Assembly (NCBI GenBank): GCA_020630145.1
Contig: JAHDBX010000035.1
Location: 1-7,290, forward strand
Source of the DNA: Gammaproteobacteria bacterium
GTDB taxonomy: Bacteria; Pseudomonadota; Gammaproteobacteria; HTCC5015
DNA: 7,290 nucleotides
Direction of reading: 5' to 3'
Shown piece after piece: positions 1 to 5,535 of this stretch (position 1 is its first letter; every line of letters starts with the position of its first letter). The notes under the pieces are model-generated. The model saw nothing but the letters and a program-made list of their open reading frames with translations, did not search any database and was not told the origin of the DNA. Position numbers and translations under genes: made by a program.

Positions 1-584
1 TCCTGCCAAATGTCGGCAGAAGGCGTATTAAATATTTTATCAGCAGAGGCGGGTGTGGTTAGCCAAGCGTTTTCTATCATTTCATTGGTTAGCTGTTCTG
101 AGCTCCAGCCAGCATAGCCAAGTGATATATGGTAATCATCAGGGCCTTCGCCAATAGCAATTGACTCAATAATATCTTTGGATGTGGTTAAATTAATATC
201 TTTGGTTACGGGTACAGTGTTTTCCCATGTTTGACCTTCAATATTGCGGTGTAATATAAATCCACTTTCGGGTTGTAAGGGGCCGCCTTCATATAGCATG
301 GTATGCTCATTGCTTGTGCTGCTTACATCTAACTCTTGAAATAGCTCAGCCATAAGATAGGAGCTTTGGCGGTTTAAGGTGATGCCCATTAGGCCTTCAT
401 CATTGTGTTCGCAAATAAGTGTAACGGTTTGATGAAATTTATCATCTTGTAAACTAGGCATAGCTATGAGTAAGTGCCCGGTAAGGTCATCGCTTTTGGT
501 GTCGCGTAAACTGATTTGGCTGTTATTGATGGTCTTGCTTGTTGCTGATGCCGCTGTTTTCATAGAGCTGAATGGTTCTTTCAT
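1..584 (-). CDS. algH: YqgE/AlgH family protein, C-terminus cut by the window edge
   Basis: The minus frame is open from an ATG at 584-582 to base 1 and gives 194 residues. It shows the YqgE/AlgH hallmarks: LLIAMPSLQDDKFHQTV (about residues 38-54), ICEHNDEGLMGITLNR (57-72), YEGGPLQPESGFILHR (98-113) and SLGYAGWSSEQL (154-165). The family is a small cytosolic protein of uncertain biochemical role, named after a proposed alginate-regulation link in Pseudomonas. About 15-25 C-terminal residues should lie beyond the left edge. A ribosome site AAGGTG sits 9-10 bases before the ATG and supports this start. The product then carries about 30 more N-terminal residues than E. coli YqgE, where the LIAMP motif is almost at the N-terminus. 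The only other internal Met before the motif is residue 8, so the extension cannot be trimmed away by an ATG choice. Position after tonB matches the gshB-tonB-algH order of Pseudomonas. No clear promoter is visible in the 85-base gap, so co-transcription with tonB is likely. Confidence 0.93.
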   Translation of the reverse strand, partial: MKEPFSSMKTAASATSKTINNSQISLRDTKSDDLTGHLLIAMPSLQDDKFHQTVTLICEHNDEGLMGITLNRQSSYLMAELFQELDVSSTSNEHTMLYEGGPLQPESGFILHRNIEGQTWENTVPVTKDINLTTSKDIIESIAIGEGPDDYHISLGYAGWSSEQLTNEMIENAWLTTPASADKIFNTPSADIWQ

Positions 585-669
585 TATTTTCTTCACCTTA
601 TCTTATCGCTACTGTGCACACAACTTTATTTTTTGAAGGCTTTCACAAGTTTTAAGCAAGTTAATAGTT

Positions 670-1539
670 TTATCTTGTGCTTAAGTCGCCTTGTTTAAAT
701 ATCCATGTACGTACGATCTCTATTTGATCAGCAAGTTCACTTAATTCTGCGGTGAATGGTGGAAAAGGTGAAGCAAGGCGGATAGTCCGTTTTGCTGCTT
801 CATCTAAAATTGAACTGCCAGATGAGCGTAAAATTTTGGTTTCTACAACTTGGCCGTTTGATTTGATCTCTACTTCAAGCAGTAGATCTCCTTGTAATTT
901 ACTGAGTCTTGCATCTTTCGGGTAGTTTACATTCCCTATACGCTCGACTTTATCAACCCAGGCTGCCATATAGGCTGCTGGCGCATATTCCTTGGTGCGG
1001 GCAGTGACTTGTAAAACTTTAGGTAGTTTTGCGTATTTTTCCGAAGTAAGTTTTAATTCGGTTGTTTGTTTGGCAATTTGTAGTTCTAAAGCCTGCAATT
1101 GCTTTTCAATATCTGTGAGTTCGCTTTTTGGGTCGGGCTTCTTTTTGCTTTCAATTTCATCAGTAGAGAATAAGCGTGTTATAACTTCTTGTTGCTCGGG
1201 CGTTTGTTGTTGAACCTGTTGTTCTAAGGGTTGTGGTGACACTCCCGTTTCTTCAGTGGGTTCTGTTGCGGCAAAGGCTTCGCTTGGGCGTAAGCGCTCT
1301 TCACTTTCGCCACCACCGTCTTGTGAAACTTGTGCTAAGTAATCTGCTTCTTCTGGTGTGTCGCTATTTTGTGTTTGTACCAAAATTACTTCAAGTGACG
1401 GAGGTGCTTCAAGCTTGGCGTTGTCTAAAAAATCAAAGCCAAAGCCCAAGATGAAAATAGCATGCATAACAGCTGCAAAAAATAGCATCATACCCAAGCG
1501 GTCAATGTCTTTGACTTCGACTTGCTGGTTTACATTCAT
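670..1539 (-). CDS. tonB: TonB3-like energy transducer protein
   Basis: This is an inner-membrane-anchored TonB-family protein that would pass proton-motive energy from ExbB/ExbD to outer-membrane partners. Numbered from the ATG at 1539, it has a short cytoplasmic N-terminus, one membrane helix (about residues 15-35, MMLFFAAVMHAIFILGFGF), an acidic and Gln-rich linker (about 60-130), a Lys/Glu/Leu/Gln helical stretch likely to form a coiled coil (about 138-169), and the TonB C-terminal domain (about 194-283). That domain shows NYPKDAR, the G-D-L-L-L-E-V-E-I strand, the SSGSSILDEAA motif, a PFPPF loop and a final RTW. The Pro-Glu/Pro-Lys repeats of E. coli TonB are absent. A frame-open TTG lies 27 bases upstream (1566), but neither start has a clear ribosome site. 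I prefer the ATG because it puts the helix at the usual distance from the N-terminus. In P. aeruginosa the tonB at this locus is tonB3, reported to be needed for twitching motility, which fits the adjacent pil genes. Confidence 0.92.
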   Translation of the reverse strand: MNVNQQVEVKDIDRLGMMLFFAAVMHAIFILGFGFDFLDNAKLEAPPSLEVILVQTQNSDTPEEADYLAQVSQDGGGESEERLRPSEAFAATEPTEETGVSPQPLEQQVQQQTPEQQEVITRLFSTDEIESKKKPDPKSELTDIEKQLQALELQIAKQTTELKLTSEKYAKLPKVLQVTARTKEYAPAAYMAAWVDKVERIGNVNYPKDARLSKLQGDLLLEVEIKSNGQVVETKILRSSGSSILDEAAKRTIRLASPFPPFTAELSELADQIEIVRTWIFKQGDLSTR

Positions 1540-1567
1540 GTTGTCGTCGTAATAAAGGCTGGCCAAA

Positions 1568-1600
1568 ATATTATCGTAATATGAGTTTTAAATAATGTAA
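1568..1600 (-). promoter_or_regulatory. Possible tonB promoter with overlapping palindrome
   Basis: On the minus strand a -10-like GATAAT (1575-1570) has a weak -35-like TTACAT (1600-1595) at a long 19-base spacing. The -10 sits inside a perfect 6-base inverted repeat, ATATTA-TCG-TAATAT on the plus strand (1568-1582). Transcription would start about 25 bases before the tonB ATG at 1539 and close to the alternative TTG, which would favour the ATG start. The palindrome is all A/T in its arms and could be chance in this AT-rich gap. Confidence 0.3.
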
Positions 1601-1614
1601 CGGTACTTGGTCGT

Positions 1615-2562
1615 TTAAGCAAGGCTTTCTGCAAGAAAGTCCATGTATTGCCCACCTATGTCGAGGTCAAATTGTTGGTTGAGTTCACGAATACAGGTAG
1701 GGCTAGTGACGTTAATTTCAGTTAGGTAATTGCCAATAACATCTAAGCCTGCAAACCCAACGTCTCGTTTGCGTAGCCATGGGCCAACAATGCTACAGAT
1801 TTTTTTATCGTTGTCTGATAATGCCAGGCCTTTGCCTGTGCCGCCAGCGGCTAAGTTGCCACGGTTTTCCCCGGCATCAGGTATACGTGCTAAAGCGTAG
1901 GGAACGGGCTTGCCGTTAATCATCAGAATACGCTTGTCCCCTTGTTTAATTTCCGGGATATACTTTTGCGCCATGACTTTACGCTGATTAAGTTGGGTAA
2001 TGGTTTCTAGAATAACGCCGGTGTTTTTGTCGCCGCTTTGCACACGAAAAATGCCACTGCCACCCATGCCATCAAGTGGTTTGACGATGATGTCGTTGTG
2101 CAGCGCTAAAAAGTCGCGTAAGCGTTCTTGTGATTGTGTAACGAGTGATTCTGGTGCCAGTTCTGGGAAGTGTGCTGTACTCAGTTTTTCACTGATTAAG
2201 CGCAGACTTTTAGGATTGTTGGCTAATAGTACGCCTTGTTTCTGTGCCAACTCTAAAATATGTGTAATGTAAATATACTCCATATTATAGGGTGGGTCTA
2301 AACGCATAAGGACAATATCGAATTCGTTGAGGCTAGTGTCGTTATATTCACCTTTATCAAACCAATGGTCTGGGTCACGGTGAACGGTGAGTGGACAGCA
2401 ATAAGCTTTTGCCTGACCTTTGTGGCTGTAAAGATTATCTTTTGTAATATAGCTTATTGACCAGCCTTTATCTTGGGCAGCCCATAGCATCGCAAGTGTA
2501 GAATCCTTTTTGTAATTTATGGACTCTATAGGGTCCATTACGACAGCTAGTTTACGACTCAT
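1615..2562 (-). CDS. gshB: Glutathione synthetase
   Basis: GshB joins gamma-glutamylcysteine and glycine using ATP to make glutathione in the cytosol. The 315-residue product is full length for the family (E. coli about 316). The N-terminal pre-ATP-grasp domain opens with LAVVMDPIESINYKKDST (residues 5-22) and includes MRLDPPYNMEYIY (86-98). The ATP-grasp part has the glycine-rich KPLDGMGGSGIF (161-172), RILMINGKPVPYALARIP (211-228), RGNLAAGGTG (234-243) and the metal/nucleotide-binding EINVTSP (282-288). No key motif is missing. The ATG lies 2 bases after the gshA stop, with an AAGG ribosome site inside the last codons of gshA, so the two genes are probably translationally coupled. Its stop is 75 bases before the chosen tonB start, and no strong hairpin terminator is visible in that gap. 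Confidence 0.98.
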   Translation of the reverse strand: MSRKLAVVMDPIESINYKKDSTLAMLWAAQDKGWSISYITKDNLYSHKGQAKAYCCPLTVHRDPDHWFDKGEYNDTSLNEFDIVLMRLDPPYNMEYIYITHILELAQKQGVLLANNPKSLRLISEKLSTAHFPELAPESLVTQSQERLRDFLALHNDIIVKPLDGMGGSGIFRVQSGDKNTGVILETITQLNQRKVMAQKYIPEIKQGDKRILMINGKPVPYALARIPDAGENRGNLAAGGTGKGLALSDNDKKICSIVGPWLRKRDVGFAGLDVIGNYLTEINVTSPTCIRELNQQFDLDIGGQYMDFLAESLA

Positions 2563-2564
2563 AC

Positions 2565-3857
2565 TTATGCCTTGTTTGCTTCAGCAATTTCTCGAGCGGC
2601 AGCGAGTAGCGCTAAGCGTGCTACTACACCATAGGCATAAAACCGGTTTGGTTGGGCATCGGGTTGCTGCTGGCAATCCGGCGCATTACACGATTCTGCA
2701 AAGGCTAAGGGCTTAAAGTGCATGCCGGGTGAGTTCAGGCTTTCTGAAGCCGACTTTTTAGTATGTATGCGGTAGAAGCCGCCAACAACGAAATGGTCCA
2801 TCATATAAACAACGGGTTCGGCAACAGAGTTGTCCTCGATCGTTTCGTTAGTGTAGACACCTTCTTGGATGATAACTTTTTGTACTTTTACACCTTCTTT
2901 AGTTGATGACATTTTTGTGCGTTGTTTACGATTTAGGTTTTCTATCTGGCTAACATCGGTAACGGTCATCACCCCCATGCCATAGGTGCCGGCATCGGCT
3001 TTAATAAATACATAGGGTTGCTTATCAATACCGTATTCTTTGTATTTGGCTTTGATAGTGTTTAAAACAAAGTTGGTATTTGACACGAGGCAGTCAGTAC
3101 CACCGCGAGACATGAAATCTATTTTGCCGCAGTTGCTCATGGCTGGATCGATTAACCAAGGGTCTATGCCTATTAACTCGGCAAACTCTCTGGCGACTTG
3201 GCTATAGGTAGTGAAATGAGCGGATTTCAACCTGTTTGCCCAGCCTAAAGCAGGTGGAGGCAGTATGTTTTGTTCTATATCTGTCAATAGGTCAGGAATG
3301 CCACTACTTAAGTCGTTGTTAAGTATTACTGCGCAAGGTGAGTGATCGCCAGCATATAGACGCTTACCTTCTTTGCGTATGGTTTGTACGGGTAGTACGG
3401 TGCCATTTTGCAAGGTTACAGTGGTGCCTTCATCTGGTTCAGCTAGCATGCCTATATGCACTTTGTAGCCAGCACTTTGCGCGATATCAGCTAATGCAGC
3501 AATGCTCTGCATATAAAAAGTATTTCGAGTGTGGTTTTCGGGAATAATCAGTAGGCTGTCGGCATTTGGGCACACTCTGTCGATTGATGATTGTAATGCA
3601 TGAACTGCATAAGGGATCATGGATTGACTTAAATTATTAAAGCCTGCCGGGAATAAATTGGTATCGACGGGGGCAAGTTTAAAGCCTGCGTTTCTAAGGT
3701 CGACAGAACAATAGAACGGTGCGGGTGACTGCTTAAATTGGCGTCTAAGCCAGAATTCAATATCTGCTTGGTGGTCAAGTATATGTTGCTCAAGCTTTTC
3801 TAAAGGGCCTTGATAGGCGGTAACTAAGTGTGGAACGTTGTTGAGTACGGCTGACAT
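2565..3857 (-). CDS. gshA: Glutamate-cysteine ligase, proteobacterial GshA type
   Basis: This enzyme makes gamma-glutamylcysteine, the first and usually limiting step of glutathione synthesis. The 430-residue protein fits the PF08886/TIGR02049-type ligase found in some proteobacteria, which is unrelated in sequence to the E. coli GshA family. Recognisable blocks are SVDLRNAGFKLAPVDTNLFP (about residues 51-70, with AGFNNL following), LIIPENHTRNTFY (103-115), GKIDFMSRGGTD (244-255), KADAGTYGMGVM (286-297, a glycine-rich probable nucleotide-binding loop), QEGV (331-334) and the late VVGGFYRIH block (357-365). Assignment rests on memory of these motifs, not on a search. The ATG at 3857 is the natural start; the ribosome site is weak (AAAGAA, 5-10 bases upstream). 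It is the first gene of the leftward unit, overlaps nothing, and ends 2 bases before gshB, so both glutathione enzymes are made together. A strong promoter candidate lies about 57 bases upstream. Confidence 0.95.
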   Translation of the reverse strand: MSAVLNNVPHLVTAYQGPLEKLEQHILDHQADIEFWLRRQFKQSPAPFYCSVDLRNAGFKLAPVDTNLFPAGFNNLSQSMIPYAVHALQSSIDRVCPNADSLLIIPENHTRNTFYMQSIAALADIAQSAGYKVHIGMLAEPDEGTTVTLQNGTVLPVQTIRKEGKRLYAGDHSPCAVILNNDLSSGIPDLLTDIEQNILPPPALGWANRLKSAHFTTYSQVAREFAELIGIDPWLIDPAMSNCGKIDFMSRGGTDCLVSNTNFVLNTIKAKYKEYGIDKQPYVFIKADAGTYGMGVMTVTDVSQIENLNRKQRTKMSSTKEGVKVQKVIIQEGVYTNETIEDNSVAEPVVYMMDHFVVGGFYRIHTKKSASESLNSPGMHFKPLAFAESCNAPDCQQQPDAQPNRFYAYGVVARLALLAAAREIAEANKA

Positions 3858-3867
3858 AGTATTCTTT

Positions 3868-3886
3868 ATTAATGATTATTATTGAC
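3868..3886 (-). promoter_or_regulatory. Fur-box-like sequence in the gshA leader
   Basis: Read on the minus strand, this 19-mer matches 14 of 19 positions of the classical Fur-box consensus (GATAATGATAATCATTATC), including an unbroken AATCATTA. It lies 11 bases before the gshA start codon and inside the predicted leader. The background is very AT-rich, which inflates such matches, so this is a candidate only. Confidence 0.22.
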
Positions 3887-3920
3887 GGCGTTTAGTGTAC
3901 CTTTTTTTTCATTTTGGCGC

Positions 3921-3949
3921 AGATTAACTGTATGTGTTATTATTGTCAA
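3921..3949 (-). promoter_or_regulatory. sigma70-like promoter candidate for gshA-gshB
   Basis: On the minus strand there is a perfect -35 TTGACA (3949-3944), a 17-base spacer and a -10-like TAATCT (3926-3921). The -10 matches the three most conserved positions of TATAAT. Transcription would begin near 3914, giving a leader of about 57 bases before the gshA ATG. It is the best promoter match seen in the window. Confidence 0.6.
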
Positions 3950-3981
3950 AATTAAGGTTTACAACTCTGCGATTTATGCTA

Positions 3982-4009
3982 AAGAAAATGCGCTAAGTGC
4001 TTTTTTCTT
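3982..4009 (+). terminator. Weak hairpin with flanking A and T runs
   Basis: GCGC and GTGC (3990-3993 and 3997-4000) can pair around a TAA loop with one G-U pair. The outer AAGAAAA (3982-3988) and TTTTCTT (4003-4009) extend the stem across a small bulge. The T-run gives it terminator character for plus-strand transcripts. It lies upstream of the pilG promoter candidate, where no plus-strand gene ends, so it may instead block stray transcription into pilG or mean nothing. Confidence 0.22.
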
Positions 4010-4018
4010 AAGGGATTG

Positions 4019-4047
4019 TTGATTAAATTTCGAGCATAGGCTACATT
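4019..4047 (+). promoter_or_regulatory. sigma70-like promoter candidate for pilGHIJ
   Basis: TTGATT (4019-4024) and TACATT (4042-4047) are 17 bases apart; each matches 4 of 6 consensus positions. Transcription would start near 4054, leaving a leader of about 108 bases before the pilG ATG. Other weaker -10-like elements lie downstream but lack a -35 at usable spacing. Confidence 0.42.
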
Positions 4048-4161
4048 GTAAGTTACAGTAGTCTGTATTAACTGAAGTAAGTGATGTAGCGAAGCGTTAG
4101 TAGAAAAATAAAAAATGATAATAATGCTGTTTTTAAACAAATATACAAGGATTTGAGTGTC

Positions 4162-4539
4162 ATGGGCGCTAATCCAGATGGCTTAAAAGTCATGGTAATA
4201 GATGATAGTAAAACTATTCGTCGTACTGCAGAAAGCTTGCTGAAAAAGGCGGGTTGTGATGTGGTAACGGCAACTGATGGTTTTGAGGCATTGTCTAAAA
4301 TAACTGAGCATGAACCGGATATTATTTTTGTGGATATTATGATGCCGCGATTAGACGGGTATCAAACATGTGCTCTAATTAAGAACAATTCTGTATTCCG
4401 AAATACACCTGTCATTATGTTATCGAGTAAAGATAGCATCTTCGATAGAGCTCGGGGGCGAATAGTCGGGTCAGAGCTTTATCTGACTAAACCGTTTACG
4501 AAAGAAGATTTGCTCGGCGCAATCCAGCAACATATCTAA
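4162..4539 (+). CDS. pilG: PilG, CheY-like twitching-motility response regulator
   Basis: PilG is a stand-alone receiver domain of the Pil-Chp system. Phosphorylated by the ChpA kinase, it promotes pilus extension and, in P. aeruginosa, feeds adenylate cyclase activation. Counting from the ATG at 4162, the 125 residues form one receiver: acidic pair D14-D15, phosphoacceptor D58 in FVDIMMPRLDGYQ, switch Ser 88 in IMLSSKD, and conserved K110 in YLTKPF. The sequence is very close to Pseudomonas PilG (LKVMVIDDSKTIRRTAE, CALIKNNS, GRIVGS). A frame-open TTG at 4153 would add three residues, but it sits only 2 bases from the AAGG ribosome site (4147-4150), whereas the ATG is 11 bases away. The ATG is therefore preferred. 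It heads the pil operon, with pilH 47 bases downstream. Confidence 0.97.
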   Translation: MGANPDGLKVMVIDDSKTIRRTAESLLKKAGCDVVTATDGFEALSKITEHEPDIIFVDIMMPRLDGYQTCALIKNNSVFRNTPVIMLSSKDSIFDRARGRIVGSELYLTKPFTKEDLLGAIQQHI

Positions 4540-4586
4540 TTCGCAAACGTTAACATTTTTTATATAGGTAATTAAGAGAGAATAGT

Positions 4587-4946
4587 ATGAAAGTATTGAT
4601 AATTGATGATTCTCCCACAGAAGTACATGTGATCAAGGGGTTTCTTGAAAAGAATAGTCATGAGGTCATTGTTGCTGAAGATGGTGAATCAGGTCTGGCT
4701 CTTGCTTCGGAAGAGTTGCCCGATGTGATTTTAATGGATGTTGTGATGCCTGGTTTAAATGGTTTTCAGGCAACGCGTGCGTTGAATAAAGACGAAAAAA
4801 CGGCACATATTCCTATTATTATTTTAACAACCAAAGATACTGAAACAGACAAGATTTGGGGTATGCGTCAAGGCGCTGCTGATTACCTTGTTAAGCCAGT
4901 AACTGAAAAGAACTTGATGCATCATATCAGTGAAGTGCTAGGTTAA
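4587..4946 (+). CDS. pilH: PilH, CheY-like twitching-motility response regulator
   Basis: PilH is the second single-domain receiver of the Pil-Chp system, thought to oppose PilG by favouring pilus retraction or acting as a phosphate sink. The 119-residue protein is full length. It shows acidic D7-D8, phosphoacceptor D51 in LMDVVMPGLNGFQATR, switch Thr 81 in IILTTKD, and K103 in YLVKPV. The ETDKIWGMRQGAADY stretch (86-100) is characteristic of PilH rather than PilG. The ATG is preceded by a purine-rich AAGAGAG ribosome site (4574-4580) at good spacing. pilI starts 2 bases after its stop, indicating one operon with probable translational coupling. Confidence 0.97.
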   Translation: MKVLIIDDSPTEVHVIKGFLEKNSHEVIVAEDGESGLALASEELPDVILMDVVMPGLNGFQATRALNKDEKTAHIPIIILTTKDTETDKIWGMRQGAADYLVKPVTEKNLMHHISEVLG

Positions 4947-4948
4947 TA

Positions 4949-5488
4949 ATGACTGACGTATTCACCTTATTAAAGTCTTATGATTTGCGCTGTGAGCAAA
5001 TGGCGCGCAATCTTGATTTGCCTGTATCGGCACAAGAAGAGTGGCGTGGTTTAGGTTTTAAGGTGAGTAATATTGAAATGGCTATTGGTATTGATGCAGT
5101 AGTTGAAATTATTGATTATTGCGATACAAGAAAATTGCCAAATACCGTTTCTTGGTTTCATGGTGTTGCTAATGTACGGGGTACATTAGCTGCAATTAGT
5201 GATTTTAGGGAAATGCTTTTTTCTGAGCCTTGTGCTATGGGCGCTTCAACGAGAATTATTTTGCTACGTACTGGTGGCACAATGATTGGTTTATTAGTTG
5301 ATGAGGTGACAGGTATTCGTAATAGCCCTAATGGCGTTTTAGATGAAGTGATAGGCCATTTGAAAGGTGACTTAGCAAGCTTTGTTAAAGGTTGTATTCG
5401 GCATGACCGTATGTTTTTACCCGTTTTGGATTATGAGCGTTTAGTCTCAAACCCACTGTTTTTATCCGTTCAAAGCAAAACAAATTAA
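4949..5488 (+). CDS. pilI: PilI, CheW-like adaptor of the Pil-Chp system
   Basis: PilI is a cytosolic CheW-domain protein that couples the PilJ receptor to the ChpA histidine kinase. The 179 residues match the usual PilI length. After an N-terminal helix (about residues 1-30), the CheW domain runs from about 33 to 170: GLGFKVSNIEMAIGIDAVVEI (35-55, beginning in the first strand), the WFHGVANVRGTLAAISDFR core (69-87) matching the CheW G-x-x-N-x-R-G pattern, IILLRTGGTMIGLLVDEVTG (103-122), and a late RHDRMFLPVLDYERL strand (151-165). Its ATG is 2 bases after the pilH stop, with AGG in the last pilH codons as ribosome site. pilJ begins 47 bases downstream. Confidence 0.96.
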   Translation: MTDVFTLLKSYDLRCEQMARNLDLPVSAQEEWRGLGFKVSNIEMAIGIDAVVEIIDYCDTRKLPNTVSWFHGVANVRGTLAAISDFREMLFSEPCAMGASTRIILLRTGGTMIGLLVDEVTGIRNSPNGVLDEVIGHLKGDLASFVKGCIRHDRMFLPVLDYERLVSNPLFLSVQSKTN

Positions 5489-5535
5489 TTGTATGACTGA
5501 CTCTGAACTACATATACAAATTAGAGGCAAATAAA

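Larger units (their letters stand above)
3858..4161. other. Divergent gshA-pilG intergenic region
   Basis: This 304-base AT-rich stretch separates the leftward glutathione genes from the rightward pil genes. I see no credible protein gene in it. It holds a promoter candidate for each direction, a weak AT-rich hairpin with a T-run (3982-4009), and two stretches resembling the Fur-box consensus (3868-3886 and 4111-4129). If the promoter calls are right, gshA has a leader of roughly 57 bases and pilG one of roughly 108 bases. Confidence 0.85.

Noticed and set aside
613..620. 8-base palindrome TGTGCACA upstream of algH.
   Set aside because: The symmetry does not extend beyond 8 bases and matches no operator I recognise; expected by chance at this scale.
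585..669. Terminator or separate promoter in the tonB-algH gap.
   Set aside because: No stable hairpin followed by a T-run on the minus strand and no -35/-10 pair at usable spacing was found.
1540..1566. TTG at 1566 as the tonB start, adding nine residues.
   Set aside because: It has no ribosome site, overlaps the possible promoter, and pushes the membrane helix further from the N-terminus than usual. The ATG at 1539 is more ordinary, though its ribosome site is also weak.
2000..2272. Open plus-strand frame of about 90 codons inside gshB.
   Set aside because: It is antisense to well-conserved GshB coding sequence, including the ATP-grasp loop, and its translation has no recognisable domain. 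It is best explained as a shadow frame.
3933..3948. CRP/Vfr-like TGTGT-N6-TGTCA overlapping the gshA -35.
   Set aside because: Only 7 of 10 half-site positions match, and the right half is poor (3 of 5). It is not enough to call.
4153..4161. TTG at 4153 as the pilG start.
   Set aside because: It lies only 2 bases after the AAGG ribosome site; the in-frame ATG at 4162 is better spaced and usual for PilG.
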